Assembly: GCA_033964015.1 (NCBI GenBank) | Contig: CM066914.1 | Location: 32,843,492-32,907,491, forward strand | Direction: 5' to 3' | From: Scolanthus callimorphus | Taxonomy: Eukaryota; Cnidaria; Anthozoa; Actiniaria; Edwardsiidae | Length of the DNA: 64,000 nt | Shown: positions 52,500-63,633 of the stretch, one piece after another | Position numbering within the stretch: the first letter of the stretch is position 1 | How the letters are laid out: each line of letters starts with the position of its first letter | Notes under the pieces: model-generated | Told to the model about the DNA's origin: nothing | The model's database searches: none | What the model saw: the letters and a program-made list of their open reading frames with translations, nothing else | Made by a program: the position numbers and the translations under genes

Positions 52500-54300
52500 A
52501 ATCTAAATGCTATCTCTTATGTGTGAAATCTACTGTAGACCACACCCAAACTGATATCCCTTTCTAAAAATTGTGAACATATGAGCAGAAATCATTTTAA
52601 AACACTTCATTCTCCATGTATTTAATTATTGTAATTGTTTTTGTAATTAAATCGAAAGGAAGTCCCTAATAGCTGTTATGCTTCCATGAAACAGAGTACA
52701 CTATTTTTTTACATTTACCTCATCAGCATAGAGTCGTTAGGCTATACAGAGCTCTTTGTGATACCCATCAGTAACGGGGTCTTTAGTATAGCAGAGCTGA
52801 AGACAAAATTAAATATCTTGAGAACAGAAAACAAAACTTGGTTTCAGTTAGAGACAACATTAAGGGGGTGCACAACCAAAGGTAATATCATTGAAGTCTT
52901 CAAAAAATAGAAAAGTCAATATCTCTAAAAGACAACACCACTAGGCGACCAAACTTGCGTAAATTTATCTTGGAGGAATAAACGACATTGTAAAAACAAA
53001 AAAGTTGATACCTCTATGACAGTTTGTTGATTCGAGCTCAGCTTTTAGGCAGGCCTAATCTATATGTTATTGAATTTCCCTTGTAAAATAGATGAGAGGA
53101 AATTGAAATCAACATTTACGGTAAGAACATTATTTAGAAGAATCCCCACACTAACATAGGCTCCTTTTATAATACTGCATGCTTCCTATGGGAAATATAA
53201 TCTATGGCATGGAAAGGGAGGGATGTAGGGAGAGGGGAAAAATAAATAAAAACAGTCATGCCCTTATGACATCAAGGGTAACATTTCTATCAGCATCATT
53301 TCAATTTGCTTGTTAATTTCACTCAATCTTTCTCAAGCAAGTAAGTATTGTATCTTACAAGGGTTGCATGGTATAATATTACTGTACATCAGTTACCTTC
53401 TCTGTTGATAGCTTAATACTTGTATCAATGCATATAGGCTGTGATTTTTTTGAAACAAGAGTACTTAAATTTCTCATTTAAAAGAGTTAATGAGGTAACG
53501 AGGTAACGAGGTAATGGCAAACAATGCAATGATAAGTAATTGTGCAAACAAAATCACAAGTTGGGTGTTTCTGTATCAGAAAATTGTTTGTATCTGTTCT
53601 GATTCTGAAACATCCCTAGATAGAGAGATAGTTTTATTGTACCTCTTGCAGTGAAACTGAATTATATACAAGTACACACACTTTGCAGGCATGAAAAACT
53701 TTTAAGGAATGTGTGGAAGGGTGTTGAGAAATAACCCCCCTCCCCTCTGGAATTTCAGAAGAAAAATACAGTGTAAATTGACCCTATCCCCCCACCCCTC
53801 TGGAATTCCCAATCCCTTCCGTATGGATATTTTTTGGAAACACACAATGAAAGAAAAAGTAACATGAAAATAAAAAAAACTATACGAAAATTCTAGGCAA
53901 ACTGTTAAACTGCAGAGGCTCCAAAAGTAGTACAATATTTTAAGCTTTTGTCCTACACGGGATTTGTATACATAAAAAAGTAAACTTCAATTTCTGAAGC
54001 AAAATTTTAGCTCTTTTTGTAGCACTATTGAAACAGACATTTTTTTACGGAAAATGACCATTGGGTTCCCCTGATTTGATAACAGTAGACACCGAACTTT
54101 TCTTCTGGATCATTTTGTAGGAGAACTAAATTGAAAGAGGATAATGACTATCATATTCGTGTTGGTATTTAAGTGACTCTATTATTACAAGAATGCAGTT
54201 ATATTAACAGTGTGGTAACAATTAATTAGAAGCGAGCAAAAGCTATTAAATTGTGACTAGGTAACACTATCTAGGGAACATACTGTTGGCAGATACTCCA
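52500..54300 (+). other. No firm gene; poly-C/G-containing repeat
   Basis: A weak exon-like segment lies at 53092-53120 (before GTAAGAAC). At 53,700-53,850 is a C-rich repeat with TATGGATATTTTTTGGAAA, related to sequences at 59,150-59,345 and 61,650-61,730. Nothing else is supported. Confidence 0.4.
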
Positions 54301-54368
54301 TACATACATACATAACATTTATTTAAACACGGTAAAATCATCAGTCGTACAGATAACAAATAAAAAAG

Positions 54369-54578
54369 TTACAAGACACTGGTTTCAATGATTGCCGTGT
54401 GTGAGCCCGGTATTGGGAAATACTTATCATAGCTTCTTTTAAAATCTGAAATAGTTTTAGCACTCCTCATTTCACTTGGAAAATTATTCCATAGCTTTGC
54501 CCCACAATAACTAAAACTATGTTTTCCATAGTTTGTTTTAGGCAATGGGAGAGCTAGCTTATTTTCGCTGTTTCTCAA
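54369..54578 (-). pseudogene. LINE C-terminal segment, shifted by one base
   Basis: It encodes NSENKLALPLPKTNYGKHSF and NNFPSEMRSAKTISDFKR, the conserved end of CR1/Jockey-type RT proteins. It is out of frame with the main ORF by one base. Confidence 0.75.
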
Positions 54579-57292
54579 TTGTATTTAGAGTCACAGGAGA
54601 CGAATATGTCATTTAGATATGAGGGAAAGAGACCATGCAGTGTTTTAAACATCGCTACCCCTAGATGTTTTCCTCTCCTGGTGGCAACATCGTCCCACTG
54701 CAGGAGTTCTCTAAGGGTAGCTGATCTAGTATCATAACCTGACTTGGTGATCACTCTGGCTGCTCGATTTTGTAGTTTTTGAAGCTTTTCATTAAGTTTG
54801 CCGTTAATATTATGCCAGACTGGACTGCAATAGTCAAAATGCGGCTCGATTAACGCCTTAAATATATCGGCTGCGGTGCCTGCTGAAATAAACGGTCTTA
54901 CGCGTTTTAGTGCACCGATGCCAGAGGATATCTTCTTGCATATTTCTGAAATATGCTTGCCCCAAGTCAGATTTTTGTCTATATATAGCCCTAGTGATTT
55001 AGTCGAATCTACTTGCGAAATCTCTTTCCCCTCTATATTGACAGATGGCTTCTGGCCATTCGTTCTTGCTTTGAGCCTTTGCCTTGAACCAATAATCATG
55101 AATTCTGTTTTTGCGACATTAAGACTCAATTTATTGGCCTTAAGCCATTTATTTAAATTTGACAATTCCATGTTGATTTGGCTTTCAAGGTCTTCGAGGT
55201 TCAAAGCCGAGACGCTTATGGTCGTATCGTCAGCATACATTCTGGGGCTTGACGTTTCGAGACAATTTGATAAGTCATTTATGTAGATGAGAAACAGAAG
55301 CGGACCGATGATAGACCCCTGTGGGACGCCACATGTTAAGATGGAGTAACTGGACATATGTCCGTTGACGGTACACTTCTGTTTCCTATCACTCAAGTAT
55401 GACCTGAACCAATTTAAACTATGATTATCCACCCCACAGTACCTCAGCTTCGTAATGATTATTTCATGGTCAATTGTGTCAAAGGCCTTCTGAAGGTCTA
55501 TAAAAATGACACCATTAAGTAGCCCTTTGTCGATATTGATCGACCAGCTACTTGTTGCCTCTAGAAGCGCCGTTAAGGTACTGTGTAGTGATCTAAATCC
55601 AGACTGACAGTTTTTCAATAAACCGTTGGTGTTTAAATATTCGTATAATTGGTTGTACATGGCTTTTTCGAAAATCTTGGTAACCACTGGCAACACAGAT
55701 ATAGGTCTGTAGTTGCCAGGATCGTTTTTAGCGCCTTTCTTGAAGATTGGGGATACCCTTGCCAATTTCCATTCTGTTGGAAAAATAGCACTGCTGATTG
55801 ATCGATTGAAAATTAAAGTTAAAGAAGGCGATATGATTTCTACTGCCAATTTCAACAACTTGCATGGAATTTTGTCCAGCCCGGTTGCCTTATTTTTCTC
55901 AAGTTTCTTTATCAGCTTACATACTTCTGTCTCCCTTATTTCTCTAAAAGAAAAGCTTTTTTCTGTTTGGGTTAAGTATGATTCTGGTTTACTTTCAATA
56001 TTTGGAATATCACGAGCCAACCTCTCGCCGGTGCTAGCAAAGTGAGTGTTCATTGCGTCTGCTAAATCATCTTCACCGGTAATGCTATTTCCATCTATTT
56101 TTAGCTCTGCTATAACTGTAGATTTTCGCTGGCGAGAGTTTAGTTCATTAATTAATCTCCAGGTTTTACGCATGTCACCCTTATTTTTTTGGAAATTATC
56201 TGTAAAATAGTCGCGCTTTGCTGTTTTAATAGCATTGTTCACTGTATTTCTTTCTTTTCTATATTCGCTCCAGGCTACGCTCTCACCTGTTTGTTCGGCT
56301 TTTCTTTTAAGAAAATCGCGCCTATGCATCTTGGATAACAAATCATTTGTTATCCATGGCGAGCGCTTTTTTCCTATTCTTATTTGACGCAGTGGCGCAT
56401 GCTTGTCCACACAGCTCATAAATTCATATTTCCAAAGATTCCACATATCATTTGCATCATTCATTGAGGCTATTTTTCCCCATTGTTTGTTTTCGAGGTC
56501 ATCGGGGAAATTTACGGTGTTAAAATTTTTTAGTGATCGTTTCTCTATTGTTTTTCTAATACCATTGCTCTTGTAATAGATTTTTCTAGTCATATAGACA
56601 AGTGAATGGTCGCTTATGCCTAGATGCCTGACACCCGAGTTTGTTATTTTTTCAGGCGTGTTTGTAATGCAAAGGTCCAGCAGGGACTTCGTGGTCTCCG
56701 TCACACGAGTGGGCTTTGTGATCAATTGTTTTAGGCCGAAAATGTCTAACACATTTAGTAACGACCGTGAATCGGAATCCAAAGCACCCGGCAATAGATT
56801 TGCATTACAATCACCGGCTAAATAAAAATCAAGACCTAATGCGTCTACTTTTGCAATGGTTTCCTCGAAAGCCTCGAAAATTTCAGGCACTGACCATCGC
56901 GTTCTTTGAGGCCTGTACCAGGTAGCCACAATAAATGGTTTTGAGTTTGGGTTTGTGATTTCAAGCGCAAGAAATTCTAGTTTCTCGTTTTCGATGTCTT
57001 TTCTGACTTTATAGTTTAGATTGCTTCGGATATAAAAACAAACACCTCCCCCAAATTGGCCATTTACTGGGCGATCCTTTCTTACGATTTCGTATCCTGG
57101 TACGTAAATTTCGTTGTCCTGATTTGACTGTTCAAGCTTTGTTTCATTAACTGCTAGAATATCGATTTTTTGTTGTGACATAAATACTCTTAATTCGTCA
57201 ATATGAGTGAGTAATCTATTTATATTAAGACAGGCAATTAGCAACCCTTTGCTGGGTATAATAATAAAATCATGCACTGACTTACCAGACAT
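54575..57292 (-). CDS. LINE endonuclease-reverse transcriptase (905 codons)
   Basis: The N-terminal domain is an apurinic-like endonuclease: Asn in ACLNINRLLTHIDEL (about 22-25), Glu in LAVNETKLE (about 50), YRP near 126, AGDCNAN near 160, and SDHSLV near 228. A linker rich in Lys/Arg follows. The RT domain has ATGLDKIP, RVSPIFKKGAKNDPGNYRPI, FIDLQKAFDTIDHE (about 597), GVPQGSIIGPLLFLIYINDL and the catalytic YADD (about 686). A C-terminal domain follows. The stop at 54575 is premature: the usual C-terminal motif (KLALPLPKTN, SYCGAKLWNNFPSEMR) continues in the next frame at 54578-54369. One missing base in a T run at about 54581 explains it. The start ATG is at 57292. Confidence 0.85.
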   Translation of the reverse strand: MSGKSVHDFIIIPSKGLLIACLNINRLLTHIDELRVFMSQQKIDILAVNETKLEQSNQDNEIYVPGYEIVRKDRPVNGQFGGGVCFYIRSNLNYKVRKDIENEKLEFLALEITNPNSKPFIVATWYRPQRTRWSVPEIFEAFEETIAKVDALGLDFYLAGDCNANLLPGALDSDSRSLLNVLDIFGLKQLITKPTRVTETTKSLLDLCITNTPEKITNSGVRHLGISDHSLVYMTRKIYYKSNGIRKTIEKRSLKNFNTVNFPDDLENKQWGKIASMNDANDMWNLWKYEFMSCVDKHAPLRQIRIGKKRSPWITNDLLSKMHRRDFLKRKAEQTGESVAWSEYRKERNTVNNAIKTAKRDYFTDNFQKNKGDMRKTWRLINELNSRQRKSTVIAELKIDGNSITGEDDLADAMNTHFASTGERLARDIPNIESKPESYLTQTEKSFSFREIRETEVCKLIKKLEKNKATGLDKIPCKLLKLAVEIISPSLTLIFNRSISSAIFPTEWKLARVSPIFKKGAKNDPGNYRPISVLPVVTKIFEKAMYNQLYEYLNTNGLLKNCQSGFRSLHSTLTALLEATSSWSINIDKGLLNGVIFIDLQKAFDTIDHEIIITKLRYCGVDNHSLNWFRSYLSDRKQKCTVNGHMSSYSILTCGVPQGSIIGPLLFLIYINDLSNCLETSSPRMYADDTTISVSALNLEDLESQINMELSNLNKWLKANKLSLNVAKTEFMIIGSRQRLKARTNGQKPSVNIEGKEISQVDSTKSLGLYIDKNLTWGKHISEICKKISSGIGALKRVRPFISAGTAADIFKALIEPHFDYCSPVWHNINGKLNEKLQKLQNRAARVITKSGYDTRSATLRELLQWDDVATRRGKHLGVAMFKTLHGLFPSYLNDIFVSCDSKYN

Positions 57293-57299
57293 ATCGTTT

Positions 57300-58270
57300 A
57301 CCTGCGACTCAGAATCAATATCGGGCTCACAGGCGGCAATCTTCTAGTTAATATCCCCCCTTACAGATTTGATAAAATTTCTTGCTAGTTGCTTTGTACC
57401 ATCTTGGTTCCTCTGCATACCTGTCAACCCAACTTGGTAAAAAATCTTGAGATTCTCCCTTTCATGTGGCATGGAAATAGAGAAAATGTAGGAAATATTT
57501 CTGAGAGTGACAATGCGGGTGAAATACAGTATGTATGAAAATTTTCACAATCATTATGGGGGTGACGGCTTCAAAATCTTGTGTCACCTGCCTAATGCAG
57601 ATGATCGAGTTGACAGCTATGCCTCTGAGACGTGGTAGTGTTGTTATTACAATAGATGAAACAAAGCATTACTCCTCTTTCTGTAAATTTTCAAGGTATG
57701 TAACATTACCCCCCTTTCAATTGATGATTAAAATTTAACAACAAAAGGTATGAAAAGTGAGTGTGGCAATGAAGAGAGTACTGCAGTTAGCAAAAGCAGA
57801 AGATAATTAGAATTTGCAGCAATGAACATTCAACTTTAAGTTAAACCTGCATAATAGCTTTCAAAAACATTAAGTTTAATTCTGTGATTCTCTTTTAATT
57901 TGATAAAAATCAATTTAATGTTAAATTTACAAGTGCGGGATGCAATAAATTTTATGCCCCAAAGAAACAGTGCTTCTGAAAGTTAACTGGTTTGGATTTA
58001 AAGCTCAAACATATAGTTTGAAATAATTGACACTGAAATTGATAGGTTGAAATGCTTTCATTAGTGCAAAGGATATTTTTAAATTCTGTTTTTTTTAATG
58101 CCTTAGCGAAAGGCTTAATTTGTGGTGCTAATAATACACAAAAACCTCGCTAATACATTTCTGACCTATGAATTTTCTGAAACTTGGCAAGATGAATGTT
58201 CAAGAGCATCGTCAACTTCTCTTTGTATTTAAGCATTGTGACTTAGATGAAAAAGAAACATCACGAAAGA
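57300..58270. other. No firm gene
   Basis: AT-rich. A possible exon at 57650-57694 (TTACAATAG acceptor, GTATGT donor; ETKHYSSFCKFS in phase 1) is the only hint. It may belong to the plus-strand gene. Confidence 0.35.
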
Positions 58271-58660
58271 TCATGAGAAACATCAATACAGAGGAAACAA
58301 CCTGCTATATAAATGTTGATCTATCCACGGAAAGAGCAGTAAATGCACGGTGTTCACTGTTCACACGAGGCGAGGCGCTACGTCACTACACGATCCCGGG
58401 CTCCAATATTTTAGGGGCAGGAGTGCTCGTAGGGATCTTTCGATTTACCCCTAAAACGTACCAAACATGGCGTAGCTCAGCTGATTTTGACCCCTAAAAG
58501 GTACAAACAAAACATATTTTCCATCGTAATGTTGTTGCCTACTTTAATGTTAAGAGGGAAAATATGTATGAAATTCAGGCTACAAACAAGTGTGATTTGC
58601 TTGATTTGCTACAACGGACCTCTAACAGGAACCCAAAATGGAAAAAATACACGTTTTCCA
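58271..58660 (+). repeat. Dispersed repeat, copy 1
   Basis: It shares GAGAAACATCAATACAGAGG, AAACAACCTGCTATATAAAT, TTTTAGGGGCAGGAGTGCTC and TTTGCTACAACGGACCTCTA with the copy at 60719-61040. Open frames across it are incidental. Confidence 0.8.
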
Positions 58661-60710
58661 ATTTTTGAAAAGATATTAGAATTCGCAGCTAATCTAGGGT
58701 AATTTGTGCTTGATTTAAATAAAGAATTACTGGTACTGGAATCGGCAAAAAAACGGGAGTAACCTTAAGTTCAATATTTTTAACAGTTACCTAACAGAGT
58801 GTTATGGTCTAACATGTATTTGTCACGCCTATTGGTGGCAGGGTATTTAATATTGTCTCTTATTTGGATAACAGATGAAAAGAAAACAGACAAGATTGAA
58901 AAAGGTAAGAAAGTTTATTTTAAGAACACCCACTAGCGTTTTGGTAATAAGTTATTGCCTCTGATCACTTAACTTCTGAACCAGTTTATTTCCATACAAT
59001 CATACAATCCATCTTGTATTTTTAAAAGGGTTGTGAGGGATCATGATTATATAAGTTAAGTTCTCTGTGGGTGGGGCTGTATACTTTTTCAAAACACATT
59101 GCTGTAGACTGACATATTATTTGATTATGGATAATATCCACTATGCCCTACCCACATGGAAGGGTGTAGAAAAAGTACCCTCAAGCACCCCACCCCTCAA
59201 CCTCTACAATTTCCAAAAAGTAAAATACAATGGAAAATGAGGAAAAAGACAACCACCCTCCCCTCTCCCCTGCACCATAACACATTGGAATTTTTTAACT
59301 CCTTCGGATAGGGGGTATGGATATTTTATGGAACAACACAACATCTATGCGAACAGTTTCATCAAAAGCAGATTAGCTATTTTCATAAAATCAATCAGAT
59401 GATTTGTAACTTGGAAAGCAGGGAGAGGGTAGTGCAATCAGCAAGAAAACATAAATAAATCAGCCAATAAAAATTAAGGACAATTTATAACCCAGAAATT
59501 TTGAGCGTAAAGGGCGTGGTAGCCTTACTAGCTGGCTGTGGCAATAAGGCCAGAGTAACAAGATAACGGAAAGAGTAACAAGCAAGAAATATTGGCTAAA
59601 ATAATATTTTATTTAAAGAAGTTAGATGCATTTTAAGCAATACTGCTACAAGCATAAAGTTCTAATAGTGTTTTGTCATAAATATAATGACAGCACGCAT
59701 AGTGTATTGTTTTCTTTTTGTTGGCCGCTCTGTATTACTTATTTGATCCTGCTCATGAAATGCAACAGTAATAATGGATCCCTCCTGGGAATGCACTGAA
59801 ATAAATAGTGTGTTTAGGGTTGAATGAGTTTCAACTATACATAACAGTCCAGTTGCCTATATTTCACAGTCGTGTATAATTACCTGCGGGCAACCTTATA
59901 AAGGAGGAATTGTTTTTTGTCCTCTACTAAATCCTTGCAAAAATGGCAAAATCTTTAATGGGGCTCCTTACGTTTAGGGCTCGTATCTGCCCCGAGACTA
60001 TACAATCAATGTATGGAATGTATGTATGTATGGAACCGCTTGAGTAAACCAGGGGGACTCCCACAGGTAGTAGGATGGGGGTGCTCATAAGGAAAATAAA
60101 ATTTCAACCCTAAAAGATACCAATCTATTAGGCGTGGTAAGCAAAAATTTGACCATCCAAACACACTAAAATATACAATTTACTGCGAAAATTTGCTTGC
60201 ATAAAAGATACCTTTAACAAAAATTTTAACCCCTAAAAGATAGAGTAATTATACTAAAAATCTGCTGCATGTATTTTACGTGTAAATAAAGTATTGGCTT
60301 AGATGAAACTTGCGGTAAAAGAAACTATGCGGAATTTAGAGCTTAGTAAGCTTACTTCAATATTGCGAAATGAAACATTCAAGCTTAAATCTATCATTGC
60401 GATTCTGCTCTATGTAGTTTTGTGTGCAAAAATAATTGTGGTTCGAAAGTAAGGTGTAAAATAGCTTATAAGCTTAAATTAACTTAACAATAAAATTCTT
60501 GTTAATTGAATAAGGAGTCAAACATCTTATATTGTTACAAAAAAATAAACTAAGAAAACAATACATTAGTCAGAAAAAGAATAAGCTGAACTTGCAGGAC
60601 GGACAATTAGAACATAGAATGATTCCCACAAACCTGTGTAGATCGTCTTCATTTCCTCACTCGTACGATGGGTAGTAAGAACACTCCTAATATGGTTTCG
60701 TAGATTAGAC
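58660..60710. other. No firm gene; repeat fragments
   Basis: It holds a small exon-like segment at 58878-58907 (GGATAACAG acceptor, GTAAGA donor), a repeat at 59,150-59,345 related to 53,700 and 61,650, and several CCCCTAAAAGATA fragments (about 60105, 60230) related to the dispersed repeat. No long coding frame. Confidence 0.4.
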
Positions 60711-60718
60711 CAAGGGCA

Positions 60719-61040
60719 AAGAGAAACATCAATACAGAGGAAACAACCTGCTATATAAATGTTGATCTATCCATGGAAAGAGCAGTAAACGTACGGTGTT
60801 CACTGTTCGCACGAGGCGAGGCGCTATGCAACTACACGATCTCGGGGGTGGGGGTGGTGGGGCTCCAATATTTTAGGGGCAGGAGTGCTCGTAGGGATCT
60901 TTCGATTTTACCCCTAAAACGTACCAAACATGGCGTAGGTCAGCTAATTTTGATTTTGTAGCTTCATTTGCTACAACGGACCTCTAACAGGAACTCGATA
61001 TGGAAAAATACACGTTTTCCAATTTTACCCCCTAAAAGGT
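60719..61040 (+). repeat. Dispersed repeat, copy 2
   Basis: Second copy of the repeat at 58271, with a G-rich insertion (GGGGGTGGGGGTGGTGGGG) at about 60844. The part AAAATACACGTTTTCCAATT is shared at the end. Confidence 0.8.
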
Positions 61041-61562
61041 ACCACAGGCCTGATTTTAAACGAGCACCCCAGCCCAAAGATATGGGTTCCCCCCCCCCCC
61101 CACTCCCCCGTTACACGAACAACGAACAGTAAGGGGCAGACCCTTTGACTTTTGAGGGAGGGGTGGATAATTTTTTTCGTACAAGATTGTTTTATTTCTA
61201 AAGATCTTGTAGGATATTTATTTCGTAAAGTTGTAGAAGACAAAGTTTATAGTTTTATTTTAAACTGTGCTTAAACTGACATTTTCCTATAAATACTTCC
61301 GCTCAAAAAATATAATCAAATTAAATGTTAAATCGGACAATATTTTTATCTAAGCTTGGAAAAATAAAAGATTGTGCTTACTCTAAACCTACCCGCTGTT
61401 TGAGCAAACGAGGCATGACTTACTCGCGCGCGGACCTCATTAGCATGTTATCTCAACTAATTTGCATGTTAAAACGAGTTACGTGAAAACGTTCTACACG
61501 GAGTATGAGGTGATGAATTAATAAACTGATTCAAAATACATTTTTTTAAACTTGTTTTTTTA

Positions 61563-61585
61563 GGGGGGGGGGGGGGGGGGGGGGG
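61563..61585. repeat. Poly-G tract (23 G)
   Basis: An uninterrupted G-run. The following region (to about 61730) resembles the C-rich repeats at 53,700 and 59,150. Confidence 0.95.
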
Positions 61586-61796
61586 TCTTCATTCACGATC
61601 ACAGCAAAATTCGCACTCGCAGTCCCAATCTTTTAAATTTTATGTGTTGTTCCATGTTCGGAACAGGGGAATAGGGGACTTACTTTAAACACCTTTCCGT
61701 GTGTGGATATTTTCTAGAACAACATAATCAATACCAATAATCACTTGATTTATTATACTAACACAAGAGCGTATTACCTTGTATAAAAGTGTTGTA

Positions 61797-61980
61797 TTTT
61801 ATTATATGGACAAGAGTGTTTTACTGGGAAATACGCAACTCGTAGATCTCATACTTTAAGCTACATCCGGGACCTGAGTGACATATTTTCCACATCCTCA
61901 TTAGTGAGGAAATCGGTCAAAACAAAAGTGCTTGGAAATCAATTTGGAATACTTTTTTCCGGTTTGTCCATATAATAAAA
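61797..61980. mobile_element. MITE with TTTTATTATATGGACAA ends, 184 bp
   Basis: The left TTTTATTATATGGACAA is exactly matched by TTGTCCATATAATAAAA at the right. No coding content. Confidence 0.8.
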
Positions 61981-61995
61981 GAAAATTTCACGGTG

Positions 61996-62112
61996 GCGCG
62001 AAGATATGAGTTTTATTTTCTAGTGTAAAAAACAATATTTTACTTATTCGCTGCGCTCATTCGTTAAAAATACTGTTCTGGAAACTCGAAAATAAAACTC
62101 ATATCTTCGCGC
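61996..62112. repeat. Inverted repeat GCGCGAAGATATGAGTTTTA
   Basis: The 25-base arm (GCGCGAAGATATGAGTTTTA, then TTTTC) recurs perfectly as reverse complement at 62088-62112. It lies 15 bases right of the MITE at 61797 and may be part of the same compound element. Confidence 0.8.
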
Positions 62113-62163
62113 AACAGTGTATTATCCTCTATACATTGATAATGTGATCTCATATTTTTTTCA

Positions 62164-62219
62164 GTACGAAATGGAAAGTAAAGGGGAAAAAGAGAGAGAA
62201 GCACTGGAAAAATTATAGT
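62164..62219 (+). CDS. Possible last exon, short charged segment
   Basis: After ATTTTTTTCAG a frame reads YEMESKGEKEREALEKL and a TAG stop. An AATAAA signal follows at 62329. The charged composition resembles the microexons upstream. The link is not proven. Confidence 0.3.
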
Positions 62220-62339
62220 TTCTTTGTTTATTTATTTGTAAATTCTAAAAATTCTGTATTTATTTATTTATTTTTATGGTATAGACAGAGCGGGAAAACC
62301 CTGCTAAACTTACTAAATTTCGACTTCAAATAAATATTT

Positions 62340-63430
62340 ATTATTATTATTATTAATTTAGGGTTAACTAGGACAAGCTTGATTTTTCTCCTCATACGAG
62401 AAATAAAAAAAACAAAGGAAATCAAAAATGACTTTTTTCTAATGGATCAGTATTTGAGAAACAAGGCTTTAAACTGTGGTTTCTGTGCAATTTTATGGGA
62501 GAATTAGTACTTTAATCAGGAATTATACTTTTTTTAGTAACAGGATGACAGGAACCCTTTGTATACGGAATTTTGAGCATATATGTTGAAATATGGCGCA
62601 GTTGACATTTTGTTTTTGGTAATTTCCGCTCTGTCTATGGTATCAAGTAGCTCTTGGTTGCGCATGTAATTGCCATTTGGCGCAACTGCTGTATAATTAA
62701 ACTCAATTTTACTGATTTTCCCTGGCAATTCTGCTGTAATTTTTTTTTAACTAAAGCTTAATTTACTCTGCCGTTTCTCGAAAAGCCAGAGAATTCTCGG
62801 GCCCGAAAAGTTTGTTTGGTCTCTGATCCCCAAGTTTTTCGTTTTATTTTCTACCTTGATGATTTACAACTTCCTATTCGTGAATATGTATACTGTTTAC
62901 GTATAAAAAAAAAAGAAATTTTCGATTTCATTCAAACCTTAAAATGAAAGAAAAATTATCCGAGAAGTATCGGGAGGTCAGTTGACCGGTCATTATTTAA
63001 GTAGGAGGGGGGGAGGGGGGGGGGGGAACACAAGGGGGTCTTGAAAGGCGAAAATGGCAGTTAAGGGGGGTCTTAAGAAAGAATTATTTTGTCTATATGA
63101 GCAAAAAGTCTAAAAGAAATCTACTCAATTTTAACAGTACTCTTCATCTTTGTTAGAGAAAAAAGGGGAGGTTTTAGTGACTTGCCATGATAGCAATTGT
63201 GGGAGATCTTCTACACTGGAATTTGGCCAATAGAACTAGAAATGGGTAAATTTGCATTTGACTGAACCAAAAATGAAATATCAAGTCTGTAAAGAGTGGC
63301 TTTAAAAAATTGTGAACTGCTTTTAAAATGTTGCCCTACGACTGCAATACAAACACTCTGTACACATGTCTATGTCTAAAAATGTTTTTAACACGAGAAG
63401 ATAAAACTCGTATCTCCAAGCGGTCATGTA
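62340..63430. other. No gene recognised
   Basis: AT-rich with short (ATT)n at about 62338 and a G-rich run at 63005-63026. No supported coding segment. Confidence 0.45.
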
Positions 63431-63432
63431 AT

Positions 63433-63633
63433 GTTCTGTTTATTATATAAACATTAATGAAATACCAAATTCAAATTTATTTGAGTTAAGCCTAAAAAAT
63501 CGAGCTTTGAGAAAAGGCAAGTGTGATATTTTCACGTGTGAAAATAACATGATATTTTCACGTGTAGAGATATCAAGTTTTCGCGCGGGAGATCACCCGG
63601 TATTTCATTGGTGTTTATATAATAAAAACAAGA
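63433..63633. mobile_element. MITE with TTTATTATATAAACA ends
   Basis: The left GTTTATTATATAAACATTAA, TGAAATACC is matched in reverse at the right (GGTATTTCATTGGTGTTTAT, ATAATAAA). Inside, TGATATTTTCACGTGT repeats twice. It is related in design to the MITE at 61797. Confidence 0.75.

Larger units (their letters stand above)
51640..52500 (+). repeat. Tandem duplication (281 and 328 bp steps) carrying the microexons
   Basis: Each unit has CAGGAACTGAAACAATAATA, TTTTCGATTTTTT, the microexon, and an intron with TTGATTCTGTTAAATTCTGT and AACTGGTGTTCTTAAGACAG. Three copies. Confidence 0.85.
54300..57330 (-). mobile_element. CR1-like LINE, nearly intact
   Basis: The minus strand carries one long ORF with endonuclease and reverse transcriptase, a short 3' UTR, and a 3' end of tandem TATG units (plus-strand TACATACATACATAAC at 54301), as in CR1/L2-type LINEs, which end in short repeats instead of poly-A. 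No ORF1 is visible upstream, so the copy may be 5'-truncated. It inserts by target-primed reverse transcription. The 5' end position is approximate. Confidence 0.85.
44400..62220 (+). other. Plus-strand gene with duplicated exon cassettes (approximate span)
   Basis: A donor (GAG/GTAAGT) at 44480 ends a possible first exon. Coding exons follow from 44545, most of them joining in phase 2. A two-exon cassette is repeated about 3.4 times, followed by 47327-47484, then candidates at 47701 and 48016. Farther on are microexons at 50726-50752, 51722-51760, 52003-52041 and 52331-52369 (all phase 2), weaker candidates at 53092, 57650 and 58878, and a possible last exon near 62164. The phase consistency supports one gene, but the right half is weakly linked. 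The protein family was not recognised. Confidence 0.35.
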
